Assembly (NCBI GenBank): GCA_963854735.1
Contig: OY978098.1
Span: forward strand, 2,554,001 to 2,618,000
Direction: 5' to 3'
Length of the DNA stretch: 64,000 bases
Origin: Marvania coccoides
Taxonomy: Eukaryota; Chlorophyta; Trebouxiophyceae; Chlorellales; Chlorellaceae
A program made the position numbers and the translations under genes. Below the pieces are notes generated by a model. The model worked only from the letters and a program-made list of their open reading frames with translations. It was not told where the DNA came from and did not search any database. Positions within the stretch are counted from its first letter, which is position 1. Every line of letters begins with the position of its first letter. Below are positions 40,800-52,339 of the stretch, piece after piece.

Positions 40800-41234
40800 G
40801 TCGGAAATCACAAATTTGCCGTTAAATATATATAACAAGACTGAGTGGTGAATGGTTAAGTAGTACTTTTCCTCCAACCCAGAATCACAAAAGAGGGCAG
40901 CATGGCATGGACTCTATTTTACCTGCTGTCATCATCCACTGTGTATATCTTCCACAGTAACACAACGAGCTCACGGGCTACAGGCTGGGACTTTCGGAAT
41001 CATCCCAGCGGAGAAAGAAAGAAGGGCTGCAAGCACCAACGCTTGAAAACTTCACCCATGCTGTTTGACAATATCTTCATTTGAATTCTTTACAATCGAT
41101 CGATTTCATTTGTTCCTTGAAAATTGGTGCAGCTGCCTCCCTTCCTCTGCAGAGCTGCCGACAGCTTTTGCCCGAGTTCACCCAGGCAGCAACACGTCGT
41201 GTGATTCCCTCTCTGCACGGTCAGTCAAACGTGT
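40800..41234. other. Intergenic, no gene seen
   Basis: Promoter side of the thioredoxin-TPR gene and 3' flank of the next minus-strand gene. Confidence 0.45.
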
Positions 41235-42256
41235 TTATTTCTTCTTCTGGCCGCCCTTCTTGCCGCTGCTCTTGGGCTCGTCGCCCTTCTTTTTCTTCTT
41301 TCCCATGCCGAAGAAGCGGCTGATGGAGTTTCCAAAGTCCGACAGTCCGACGCCAGACTCGTCTTCATCGTCCACCCAGCCGTTGTCCACGTATGGCAAT
41401 CGCAAATCGAATCGCTCACCTGAACATAACGGTTTTGAATTGCTGCGTTAGGAACTTTGCAAATTGCAAAAAACTTGTTGTAATTTGGGGGGCGTCTTCT
41501 CACCTCCATCGTATTCCGGCAGCCCAATGGGAATGAGAGGAATGATCTGCAAAACAGTTGTCAAAAATGGCGGCGTTGGTTTTAATATAAGAGAGCGTAA
41601 TATAAAACAGACTTAAGACACCACTAATAAGTAGGTACAAGAAATGTTTAATAACGCAGGCGGCATCTGTATTTATAAACTTACAATGCCAAACTTGGGC
41701 ACCGGCTCCTCCAGCGCCTTCTTTGCCAAGAATTTCTTCCGGTTCTCCTCGTCGCACTGCTTTTTGTACACAGGGTCATTCAAATAGCGACTGGCGCGGG
41801 CGCGGCGCTCCAACACCTCCTCCTGCCAGCTGTTGTTCTTCCGGCGAGCGAGCACCTCTTGTTGCAGCTTGAACTGCTCCTCCCGGTCCTGCTCGCGCCA
41901 GCTCTTCTCCTCGTCATTCTTCTTTCCAAAGCCGAACAGCGCCCTGGCAGGAGCAGGGCCGCGGGAAGGCCTGCGTACGATGAAGAAATCAAGGAGAGCA
42001 AAGTAAGTACGGGTGAAGAGAGAAATAAAGAAGCAGATGTGTGAATCAAACAAACTTAGACGTTGAAGATATCAAGTGCCTGACGCTTGACAGAAGTGGT
42101 TTTTCATAAGCTTCCATTTTGATGCAGCTGTTGCTTGAACAAGCAGGAAATCTTGCAGTGACAGAAAAAAATGATTGAAACCTACCTCGCTGAAATCAGC
42201 CGCTGGGGCAGCTGGGGCCCTGCCATAGCAGTCATTTGGGACGTCAACATCGACAT
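41235..42256 (-). CDS. Conserved plastid-type protein of unknown function, 4 exons
   Basis: Exons 42256-42186, 41970-41685, 41546-41504 and 41419-41235 give 194 residues in frame. The N-terminus (MSMLTSQMTAMAGPQLPQRL, then SARPSRGPAPARALFGFGKK) looks like a transit peptide. The middle is helical and charged (EEQFKLQQEVLARRKNNSWQ, VYKKQCDEENRKKFLAKKA). A conserved-looking block then spans three exons: PKFGI, IPLIPIGLPEYDGG and ERFDLRLPYVDNGWVD, followed by SISRFFGMGKKKKK and a Lys/Gly-rich tail. The FDLRLPYVDNGWVD-type block seems familiar from plant chloroplast proteins of unknown role, but I cannot name the family with certainty. It is divergent from the receptor-like kinase gene, with an 887-base shared upstream region. 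Confidence 0.78.
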
Positions 42257-43143
42257 TTTGTGCTAATGGAAATGCACAGTGCGCTGTGGCGGCGAAGAAT
42301 TCGAGATTTTTTCTCCCCAGCCCATATCTCGTTTGAACCGATTTGGACAGCTACTGGGGTGCCCTTTGAGCAGCATTCTTTTAAACGGAACGGAAGTGTG
42401 GGCGCATATGGTTCCGCTTCTGAAGCTGGACAATAGCGTGTTTTTGTTGAGTATTTGCTGCTTAATGCCGAGAGGAGCGTTCCCAAAATGCTGACAGTTT
42501 GCATCCCTTTTCAAAAGCCGATACTTTATTTACAGCATCCCATTGGTGCACATGCGATGGTTTTGATAATAATGCCCTGTCGACCCCTTTGTCGTCTGTG
42601 ATTTCCGTCACACGTGTGGGCAGCATAGTTTAAAATGGAACGACGTCTTCTGTGAAGAGAAGACGCCATATTTATGCAGAACAAGCGCTGCAGCAAACAG
42701 CTTCCTAATTGATGAGCGCCTCAAGCCCATGCCATCAGCCGCATCTCGGAGGAGAATTTTTGACCAGGGAGGTGAAAGGTAGGAAAATGAAAATGTTACA
42801 TAAAACCCGTCTTCTCTGATTACTACGTTTCCTGCCGCGAGTCCTCCGTCTGTTTTTTTTGAGCCGGACTCTGGTCGCTTCCGATTGGGTTGTTTCAAGG
42901 ACAGCCCAATTTTTCCCAAGGGTAGGTTGGGTTGGAAGAAAGTGTTCGATGTACATCGAACCCGCACATGTGCGGGATATTTGTGTGAATCTGCTCAAAA
43001 AACGGCGTTATTTTTTGCACACAATAAATCAGGACCGTTTAATTTTTTTTATGTCGGGGTAACTGAGGGGCAGCTACGCCGCTTATTTTTAATCGTTGAT
43101 ATAGACGACTAACGTGCGCGACAGATTTTGGCAGCCCCGCTGG
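42257..43143. promoter_or_regulatory. Divergent upstream region with two abutting palindromes
   Basis: It separates the plastid-type gene (leftward) from the receptor-like kinase gene (rightward). No coding pattern is seen. The notable content is the palindrome pair at 42944-42976, about 170 bases before the kinase start and about 690 before the other gene. Confidence 0.45.
42944..42976. repeat. Two abutting perfect palindromes (18 and 16 bases)
   Basis: GTTCGATGTACATCGAAC (42944-42961) and CCCGCACATGTGCGGG (42961-42976) are each perfectly self-complementary and share one base. Either could be a binding site for a dimeric regulator, or part of a cruciform-forming element. Confidence 0.85.
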
Positions 43144-45703
43144 ATGGCGGTCTGCCTCAGCCACGAGAATGGTAAATGCGGCTTCTTGCCCCTCAGCCGG
43201 TGCCTGGCAGTGATTTCAGTGATCGCTGTTCTACTCGACTGTGGAAAAGCGGAAAAGGCGAGTTTTTATCAGCCCAATTCAATACCACGTGTTTGTTTCA
43301 TATTTCCCCTGCATTAAAATTTGTTTCATGGCCGTGTTCCACACCCGGGCTCCCCTAAGGATCGTTTCCGGCTCGTTATTTGAATTTGACACAGCCAAAT
43401 TTTTGTTTGTCTCAGGTGGAGGTTTACACAGTTAGCGAACTTGTCCAGGCCTTCAATGACACTAATGTCGATCACATCATCCTGGCTGCGCGGTTCTACA
43501 ACTTCAGCGACGCAGAAATTCCACACAAAACCGCCGTCATCAGCCATGGCCGCCAAGTCACGCTGGAGGGCAAAGAATTTGGCGACGGCACCCTGGCGCG
43601 CATTGACGTAAGTCACCTGCATTGAACCCCGCTTCTCGTCAAGATTTTGACATGAAACCGTATTTCAGGACTTGAATTGTACTCTGGATTCACTCGTCCC
43701 CGGTGCTACATCCTGCCGGTAGCGGCATCTTTAACCCCGTATTGCTGGCGAAAATTTTGTTTTCATGCAGAACAATCAACTCATGGACCGCATCCACATC
43801 ATTGAGGGCGGCCAGCACTTTCACCGCAATTTCTGGGCAGACGACTGTATAGTGGTCAACTATCCTTATCTCTGCTTCAGCTACCTCTACGGCAAGGGAT
43901 CCCGCGCGGAGTTCCGCGACGGCATCCTGTCGGACGCCGCATGCGTGAAGTGGAAACAGTCCTTCGCCATTTCCTTTTTGATCAACGCCGCCAGGACGTC
44001 CAAACCGCTCTCCTTGAAGACCCACTCCCTCAGCGACCGCGAGGTGCGCATTGAAGACACTGGATGGGTGCCGTTCTACGGCCGTGGGTCCCATTGGCGC
44101 TACGTCAACGTCACCCTTTCCTGCACTGGCAACCTCACCCACCCGCTGCCTTCCAACATGATGGTCATCGAACGGTCTTGGTCGCGCAAAGTGACCACCG
44201 CCATGGGTACGACGCTGGCCGTACTGCTGAGCGTCCTGTACTGGGCGTACTCCCGCGGCTACTTTTCCGCCCCGCATGAGTTCTACATTGCGCGCAAGCG
44301 AGGGTACGACCTGCAGGCGGAGCTGGGGCAGGGGCGGTTTGGAAAGGTGTACCGTGCGGTGCACCGCTCCAGTGGCCGCACAGTGGCCATCAAGGTGGTC
44401 AACCTGCGGCCCAGCAAGTGGCGGGAGTTGCAGCTGGCGTGGCGGGAGTGCCAAATCATGTCTGGGGTGCGGCACCCGTCCTGCATCCGCGTCATCACGT
44501 ACTACAGCCACCGAATCTTGCCGGTGGACGTCCCCAAGGGGCTGAAAAGGAGGTTTTCCAGGTTGACAGCAAAGGTAGAAAAGAATCTGGAGCCAAACTC
44601 GGCGCTGAGCACGCCAGGCTCCACCGTCAGCAGCATGAGCAGCATGAGCAACACAAGCAGCGCCAGTATTGCGCGCATGTACCTGGATATCACCGCTGCG
44701 CTGGACACCATCGCTTCCGAGGAGCACAATGAGTCTGGTGCCCGGCTCACTGCGGCCATGCTGGTCAGCAACGGCGGCAGCAGCGGGGTGTCCAGCGCCA
44801 GCCACAGCGCGCCCAACAGCGTCTACAGCCGTAGCCCGGCCCCCGACAGCCTCACCGCCACGCCTGACTTGACACTGGACATGCTCACAGGCTCTGGAGG
44901 GTCGTCACTGTCAGGAAGCAGCAGAGACGGCCTGGGCGGCGTCCCCCTGGGTTCCATCCACCTGCAGATGCACCTCGTCATGGAATTTGCCGACCAGGGC
45001 ACGCTGCTGGACGCTGTGCGCGTCGGCCGCTTCAAGCTCCCCAGCACTGCACTGCCCAACCTGCCGGCGATTGTAGCTTCATTGTTGGACGTTGTGCGTG
45101 GACTCGCGGTGCTGCACCACCCCTCACGCCGCCTGGTTCATCGCGACCTGTCCCCCACCAACGTTCTTCTCGTTTCAGAGTTTAACGACCGTGGGTTCAG
45201 GGCGGTGCTGACGGACTTTGGGCTGACGACGGTGGTGGGGCTGGGGCAGACGCACCGCACCTCGGACACCAGGGGCACGCTGGCCTTCATGCCGCCTGAG
45301 CTTCTCCATGACAACGTCGTGTCGGCGGGAACTGATATATACTCGATGGGAGTGCTGAGTGAGTTGAATAATAATTGGCATTTCTTCCTTTGCATTTCAT
45401 TTCGTTCCCTCTTATCTTCGAATGAAATTGAAATTAATTGAAAATTTCCTCGGGTTTTTCTCGTTTGCAGTCATGTTCATTCTGATGGACGGGGACCCGT
45501 ACAAGGGCTTCTCACCTGGCCGCATGATTTCCTACAAGGTAAAGGCAGCGGACGAGCAGCTCATTATCCCCGCAGAGCTTGCAGACAATGAGGATCCCTT
45601 GATGCGGGGTCTCATTCGCCTGGCGAGGTGGTCCACGCGGTTCGAGCGCAAAATGAGGCCAACAGCCGACGAGGCGGTGGAGCTGCTGGAAAGCTTGCTC
45701 TAA
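43144..45703 (+). CDS. Single-pass receptor-like protein kinase, 4 exons
   Basis: Exons 43144-43257, 43416-43607, 43771-45358 and 45471-45703 give 708 residues; intron 1 has a GC donor (GCGAGT). A signal peptide-like start (LAVISVIAVLLDCGKA) is followed by an extracellular part of about 200 residues whose beginning (EVYTVSELVQAFNDTNVDHI) resembles a beta-helix repeat. A membrane segment lies at about 246-266 (TTLAVLLSVLYWAYSRGYF). The kinase begins near 281: LGQGRFGKVYRAV, Lys in AIKVV, VHRDLSPTNVLLV (about 559), LTDFGLTT and MPPELL are all intact. A Ser/Gly-rich insert of about 150 residues sits between beta strands 4 and 5 (about 350-497). Intron 3 falls in the kinase C-lobe. Ligand and substrate are unknown. 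Confidence 0.87.
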
Positions 45704-46567
45704 CAGTCGAGCCCCATGCAGGCTCGTGAAGAAGAAGCGATGGAGAAATCCATTGTGACATGAGGTTGGCAATTTATTTTACCCCTATTGCCAGCATCAG
45801 GCTGGCTAAAACTCAATTTTTAAAGCGGAGCGTAGTGCATTTTTAAATTACTTCATGTCCTGCGGCTTGGAGTTTACACCACAGCAATGATATAAAAATT
45901 TCTTAATAACTTTCCTTGTCGTCTTTTTTGTCTTTTTAAGTATTTATTTTCTTTGTCTCTTTATTTTCGTCTTCTTAAGAATTTCATAAGTGTTCATTTT
46001 AGTTTGTGCGCAATAGGCACTGGTAGAACCAAGCGCGGTTCTTCTTAGAACCAAGCTGTTCTGCTATTTGTTGCTGTCAAAACTGTGTAGGAGACGAAAT
46101 GACAGTTGGGCATTTGTCTATCGCGGAGATTTGAAGTTTGGCAATTACTGATGGGCTGCCTCGCCCAAGCCAAGAGCTCTCTACCCCTGTGTATTTTTTT
46201 CTAGGTGTTTTCTTAAATCAATATTTTCATTCCCAGGCGCGTGCATTACTGCGCGGTAATCAATCAAGGAATACACTAAAATAAATATTTTTTGCTGCGA
46301 GCCTTGGCCTGCATCAACACGAAATTGAGAGTAGGAATAATCAATTAGCTAGCTGTAGCTTGGCCCAATTAGCTCGAAATGAGCATTACAACATGCATGT
46401 CTATTTGAGATCTATCTGCTACCCTTTGCCTTCTAGTTTATGGCGGGAAGAGTCGTGCAGAGTATGCACGAACAAAAAATAACATTTCAGGAAGCAGCAA
46501 ATACAAAATGCAATTCTTGATAGTTATTCACAATACCCGTTCGGTATCATATGCTCACACATTCTTT
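45704..46567. other. Convergent intergenic region
   Basis: 3' flanks of the kinase and P5CR genes. AGAACCAAGC occurs twice (46025 and 46047), the first inside a small inverted repeat with GGTTCT. No gene seen. Confidence 0.45.
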
Positions 46568-47921
46568 TCACCCCAGCTCTTCTGACCGCTTTGCTGCTGC
46601 TTTCACTGCTCGCATGAAGGCCCCTCGCACACCGCTGGCCTCCAGCTCTCCCAACCCAGCAATAGTTGTGCCTGCTGGACTGGCCACCTTATCCTTCAAT
46701 ATTCCAGGGTGTACCATGCCAGATATGGACCGAGAGTCCTCCCCAAAGATCATTTGCGCCGCTCCAGCAACCGTCTGCGCTGCCAGCGCGAGCGCCGTGT
46801 CACGTGGCAGCCCTGCGGCCACGCCGCCATCGGCCAGCGCCTCTACCATGAGAAACACGTAGGCGGGGCCGCTGCCAGACAGCCCAGTCACCGCGTCCAT
46901 CATTTTTTCTTCCACTTGAATGGCAAGACCGACGCTGGTGAGGAGAGTATGCACCAGATCAGCATCCTGCTGGGTGGCTTGGGTGCCCAATGCGTAGGCG
47001 GAGGCGCCATGCTGGATCAGGCAGGGGGTGTTGGGCATCTGCAGAGGGATTTTCGTTCAAGTTCGGAAAGCAAGAAAAAAGTAAAAAAACTTTTGTAGGT
47101 TAAAAAAAAAAGTTCCTTATCGCCCCTTTAGCCATCCCCTTTGGGCCCTTCGTTTTGTTTTTGTTTTTGAATCTTAAAGCTGTCAAAAATATTGAAATAG
47201 CTAGCTTACCACGCGCACAACGCGGGCGGCGCTGCCTAGCGCACCCTCCAGGGTGGACAATTTGATGCCTGCTGCAATGCTGATGATCAAATGGCGTTCA
47301 TGCTCAACCACTGGAGCCAAAGCCTCTAAAACGGGGCCCATAGCTTGGGGCTTCACACCCAAGAAAATAACTGCATTAGAAGAGAATGTAACGAGCAAAA
47401 CAAGTTAAATAATTTGATTCCATGCAGACAGCAAGAAAAATACATGTGAGAAGAAACAACTTGAGTTTGTTCTTACTGTCGCTGCTGCGTGCCACGCCTG
47501 CTGCGCCACCAGATGCGGCATCGTCGAAGATGTTGCCCACCCCCAGCTCATTGGCCAGCAGCTCCCTCCGCTCAAAGGTAGCCACGCTGGCCGACACTCG
47601 GCCGGGAGTGGTCATCCCCGCTTGAATGAAGCCGCGAATCAACGCCTCCCCCATCTGACCCGCCCCAATGACGCCAATCTTCAGCTTACTGTTGGATGCG
47701 GAAGAGCTGGGCTGAGCGTTGGACGCGGCAGCACGGACTTGGCACCGGTGAGGCGCCGTTGGGGGAGTTGTTGCTGCGGTTGAGGCCCGAAAACATATGT
47801 TCAGCGTTCTTCTGTGGAGTAGGGACCCCGCGGGCGGCCGTGCTGTTGTGGATTTGAGCGCTGCTGATGTCAAAATTATTCCCAGCTCAGGCATCAAAGA
47901 TTGGAAAATTCGGGCTCTCAT
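46568..47921 (-). CDS. P5CR: Pyrroline-5-carboxylate reductase, organelle-targeted, 3 exons
   Basis: Exons 47921-47477, 47370-47210 and 47038-46568 give 358 residues. It catalyses the last step of proline synthesis, reducing pyrroline-5-carboxylate with NAD(P)H. Signatures: the Rossmann motif [13 protein letters not shown] (about 82-94), [28 protein letters not shown] across the second splice junction, and the C-terminal dimerisation block [39 protein letters not shown], then [16 protein letters not shown]. The 75-residue Arg/Ser/Ala/Thr-rich N-terminus is a likely plastid or mitochondrial presequence. An internal ATG at 47894 is an alternative start. It converges on the kinase gene and diverges from SBDS. 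Confidence 0.96.
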
Positions 47922-48224
47922 AATCTTCAGCGTTGAAAGGGCGGTTTGGGAAATATTCAGAGAGACCTAGAAGTTTGCAAGTAACTAAATTTTGATTGTT
48001 AAAAGCGATTCAGCGATCAAGGTCAGCGAAGGCTTCGATTTTTTTTCCGCCGTCACCTGCAGCAATCGCGCTCATTTCACTCATTTTATATATGTTTTTA
48101 TATGTCAAAGTCTTGGAACAAGCAGCATCACTGCGAATAGGAGATATAGCATTCTATTTCAACACAACCTCTTTGCAATTTTTTGAACAACAAAAGTTTG
48201 AAAAACCCAAGCATTTAGCCCACG
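47922..48224. other. Shared upstream region of P5CR and SBDS
   Basis: 303 bases between divergent start codons; no specific motif recognised. Confidence 0.4.
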
Positions 48225-49589
48225 ATGAGCAAATCTGTGTTTCAGCCTATCGGTGCGTGATGGATAAGGCCGCCAATGCCCCCTGTGCTTTACAAATATC
48301 CTGAAAAATCAACACCGTTCCTCCGCCCCTTTCATTTTTTCCCAGGCCAAAAGCGGCTGACAAACATCGCCGTCGTGAAGTACAAGAAGCACGGCAAGCG
48401 GTTTGAGATCGCCTGCTACAAAAATAAAATCCTGAACTGGCGCAACGGCATGTAAGATTATATCATTTCCCCTCCCGTCCCTATCCCCCCCCCCCCCCCC
48501 CCCCTCACCCTTCAACGCTCATCTGATGGCAGTGAAAAGGACCTGGATGAAGTGCTCCAGACCACGGCCGTGTTTTCCAATGTCTCCAAGGGCGTTTTGG
48601 CCAAGCGTGAGGACCTAATGGAAGTGTTTGGCACCGATGACGAGGAACTCATTTGCAGGCGCATTCTGGCCGAGGGAGAGATGCAGGTGTCGGACAAAGA
48701 GCGGAAAGTGGAGCTGGACACGCTGTTCCGTGACGTGGCCAGCGTGCTGAGCGAGAAATGTCTGAATCCTGACACCAACCGACCATTCACCATTTCCATG
48801 CTGGAGCGGGCTTTGAAAGATGTGCACTTCTCCGTGGACCCCAAGCGTCCGGCCAAGGCTCAGGCGCTGGAAGCGCTGCCCGTGTTGAAGGCCAGGTTCC
48901 CCATTGAGCGCGCCCGCATGCGGCTGCGGATATCGCTGCCTTTGACGTCGTCCGATGAGTTGAAGGACCTGCTGACGAAGAGGGAGGCGCTGGTGGAGGA
49001 GCAGGATGTGCACGGGTTGATGCTGTCTACGCTGTGCTTGTTAGACCCCGGGGCGTACCGTGCTGTGCATGCGTTGGTTCAGGGAGCGGGCGGCGGCGGC
49101 AGAGTGGAAGTCGTGGCGCTGGCAGCCTCAGCTGCCGAGGCTGACGCCGACATAGAGGCGCTTAAGCCCACAAGCTCTGCGATAGCACCGTCGAATTTGT
49201 TGATCAGCGAGGAAGGGGCTGGTCCCAGTGCAGCGGCGGCGGCGGCAGCGGTGGCGCCACCAGCAGCGGTGCAGGCAGGCCGCAACGCCGGTCAGGCGTC
49301 CCTGCCGATGCCTAGGACGGTTGGAGGAGGTACTATGGCGTCAGGCGGCGTGGTGGTGTACGAGAGAGGGCCCGTGGAGGGGCTGCCTGAGGAGCATGCA
49401 TCTCGACGGGAGAGGTTCGCGGAGCTGGAGGCGCTGCAGCTTGGGTGGACTGTAGAGCTGAGGTCCAGGGGGGAGGGGAGCACCGTGGACGCGGTGTTTT
49501 ACTCTCCGGAGGGGCAGAGGGTTGGAGCGTTCGCGATGGCGCGCAGAATGGCCCTCCAAGCATCAAGAGCGAAAACGACGACGACGTGA
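48225..49589 (+). CDS. SBDS: SBDS/Sdo1 ribosome maturation protein with extended C-terminus, 3 exons
   Basis: Exons 48225-48252, 48346-48451 and 48533-49589 give 396 residues. With EFL1 it releases eIF6 from 60S subunits. The N-terminal domain matches the family closely: [70 protein letters not shown] and [13 protein letters not shown]. The helical domain II and ferredoxin-like domain III follow up to about residue 245 (CLLDPGAYR). An Ala/Gly-rich linker then leads to an extra C-terminal block (about 345-390, [10 protein letters not shown] then [13 protein letters not shown]) that resembles a methyl-CpG-binding-type fold. Human and yeast SBDS end near 250 residues, so this extension is notable. 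Intron 2 holds a 20-C run close to its acceptor. Confidence 0.93.
48485..48504 (+). repeat. Poly-C run in SBDS intron 2
   Basis: Twenty consecutive C, about 28 bases upstream of the acceptor AG at 48531-48532. Confidence 0.9.
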
Positions 49590-49832
49590 TTTTTTAAAGA
49601 CAATTCATGATGTAATGAAGCGTAGACAGGCGTAGAAGTGCTGGTGCAGATGAGGTGTTGTTAAAGGGTGCGCATGGCTTGGAACTGGGAGAAATTGAGT
49701 GCTGAAGAAATGGGGCCAGGGGCCAACAAGGCCCTCTTGGAAAGACAGTCACAAAATTAAAAATTTAGCGAGTCATTTCCCTGGCGCCACGTACGCTGCA
49801 CAGTTGATGGCAACCCTGTCTTCGGGGGCACC

Positions 49833-52002
49833 ATGTCTGGCGCACCGTTGCCCACAAAAATTAAACTCGTCGGCTCGTTCGCGAAAAAAGATCAATCGGG
49901 TGGCAATGGCATAGCTCCCGCTCAGCCTGGAGTCGCTCCCCAGCCGCCGCAATTCAATGGCGCCGGGCCCAGCGGCGTGGGAGCTGGCCTGGGCGCTCCT
50001 CAGCCAACGACGATCAATCCTGGAGGTGGGCCCAAATCCATGAAGTTCACCCTTCCTGGCGCTGCGACAAAGATCAAGCTTGCCGGCGCGCCGCGACCTA
50101 CGGGCACCGGGCCACCCGCCCAACGCCCGCTCAAAAATCCCAATGCCCAGCCAAAGATGCCAAAGGCCAAGCGCCCTGCCGCCAGCATGCAGCCCGCTGG
50201 CGCCCCCCTAGCTGGCTCCGCCCCCAAAAAGTTCAAGCTCGCGGCCCCGGCGGGCATGAAGTTGAAGCTCAACCAAGCGATCGTCGCCGCTGCAGCCCCG
50301 CCGCAAGGGCCCCCTCGTCCCGCCCCCGGCCTCCCTGGCGCCCTCCTCCCGGCTCCCGGCCCCAAGAAGCGCGGCCGCAAGCGCAAGAGCGAGCTGGAGG
50401 CACTGGGCCCGCCACCCCCCGACGAAGTGAACTACAAAATTCAGATCGCTGCGCTGCCGCCGCGGCAGCACAGCCTGCGGCAGTCCGCCTCGCTGGCGGT
50501 GCTGGCCAGCGGGGGAGATGCATCAAAGCGGGAGGAGGTGTCGCCTGGCGCGTTGGTTCCTCTGGTTCTCCGCCCGTCCGGACCTCCGCAGCGGCCTGAG
50601 CTTTTCGACCACCCTGTGTCCTTCCCCCTCACCGCCCCCTCCAAAGAAGACCTCGCCAAGCTGCTGCAGAAGGTGTGGGAGAAGGACACCCTGGCGCTAT
50701 TCCACAAGCCGGTCACAGAAGACGTGGTAAGCTAATACTATGAAATCACTATTCAACCGGAGGATTTTAAAAGGAAAATCTATATCTAATACTGATGATT
50801 TCAACCCCCTTTCCCCCTTGTACTACCACCTTTCCCTCTATCCCTCTCCAAACCAGGCCCCTCAGTACTTCACCGTCATCAAACAGCCGATGGACCTCAC
50901 CACCATGCGGCAAAAGGCAGAGGCGGGGAGCTACACCAGCTGGGGGGCGTGCTGGGAGGATCTGGACCTGATGTTCGTCAACGCGCTGCACTACAACCCG
51001 CCAGGCGACAAAATTTACACGTACGCGATGAAGCAGCGGAAGCAGGCGATGAAGTTCGTCCAGAACCCCAACGGCGCCGCCAAGAAGCCAAAGACTGGGG
51101 GAGGTGGCGGGAAGAAGGGGGAGACCGCGGACAAGAAGGCCAAGGCCGCGAAGAAAGCGGAGCGCGACGCGGCGCAGCGGGCAGCACGGGCGGAGCAAAA
51201 AGCGGCGCAGGAAGCTAAAGTCCTGCGACGGGCAGGCGTGGATGGGGACGGTGAGGAGGCGGAGGCGCGGGCGACGTACCGCCCGCAGTCTGCCGATGCC
51301 GGTATCAAAGCGTGGGGAGGGTTGGGGGCTGGAGCCAACGCTGAGGGCGCTGCCATCGGCGTTGGCCGGCAGACGCTCAAACCCAGCAACGCGGTGCCCT
51401 CGACCCAGGACTACGCCGCCAGCATGCTGCGCTTTGCGGCGGGGCTGACGGGACGCGCGCGGGACGTGGTTTTGGCCCGAGTTGCAATGGTGAGGGCGGC
51501 GTCTGACGCGGTGGTGCCACCGCCGGAGCAGCCGGTCTCCGGCATCAGTGGGTCAGGCGCGGCGGCAACGAGCGCCAAGACAGGGAAAGCCAACGGCAAC
51601 AAATCGGCGGCGCAGCAGCAGGCAGCGGTGGCTTCTCAGTTTTTGCCGGCGGCAGCTTCCACAGCTGTGCTGGCGCCGCCGCCCGCGCTGTCCACGGCGC
51701 TGCCGCCGCCCCCGACGCTGGTGCAGCCCACGCCTACCATGGCGGCGCAGCAGGCGGCGATGATGGCTGCGCAAACGCAAGTTCACATCGGCGGCCAGCC
51801 GGCTGTTGGGGTGATGGCTGCCACCCAGGGCATTGCTGGAGTGCCAGACCTGGGCGGACTGACTGCCATGCCGTTTAGTATGCCGAGGATGCCAGGGGCG
51901 CCCGCTGGAGCGATGGCTGGGGCGCCTCCTTTCCTGTCTGTGCCGCCGCTTCAGTCGCAGCAGCCTCTGTTTCAGACGCCGTCGCACGGCCTGCCCAAGT
52001 AA
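49833..52002 (+). CDS. Bromodomain protein, 2 exons
   Basis: Exons 49833-50726 and 50857-52002 give 679 residues. The bromodomain, an acetyl-lysine reader, spans about 275-360 and is cut by the intron: LLQKVWEKDTLALFHKPVTE in exon 1 and YFTVIKQPMDLTTMRQKA, WEDLDLMFVNALHYNPPGD, KIYTYAMKQ in exon 2. The conserved Asn sits in ALHYNPPGD. The first 190 residues are Pro/Gly/Ala-rich with KMKL/KIKL-type repeats. A basic stretch KKRGRKRK (about 176-183) serves as nuclear signal or AT-hook. After the bromodomain come a Lys/Ala-rich helix and a long Pro/Ala/Gln-rich tail. The architecture recalls plant BRD-type chromatin proteins. A role in chromatin remodelling is inferred. Confidence 0.88.
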
Positions 52003-52339
52003 AAATGACCGGCTGCTGACCTTGATTACTGGCACTTTGAATGTGCCTTTCGTGGCACTTGTTGGAAACAAAAATGAAATTTGAACGACCGAAATAAACA
52101 TAAATTGTTGACTAACCCCTTAAAAACAGTACAATACAAAAAATTACTTTCTACTCTCGCATCCATGACTCACCGACTGACTGATGGAAAAAAAATGTAA
52201 ACCTGACTCAATTAAAAACATTCCACTCCTCTCTTGAAGTGTCCCAGACTCAATCTCCCAGGGGCACTCCCCCGAGGGCAGATTGGGCACCAGGGTGTCT
52301 ACTCTCCCTTTTTACACGCAAGCGTTTAATAATAATATT
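52003..52339. other. Convergent intergenic region with poly(A) signal
   Basis: AATAAA at 52093-52098 suits the bromodomain gene. Nothing else seen before the DEG9 stop at 52340. Confidence 0.5.

Noticed and set aside
43690..44805. A 371-codon minus-strand open frame
   Set aside because: Antisense shadow of receptor-like kinase exon 3, whose plus-strand product has a full set of kinase motifs.
46025..46056. AGAACCAAGC repeated with a small inverted repeat
   Set aside because: Stem of only six bases and no conserved partner; too weak to call a regulatory or RNA element.
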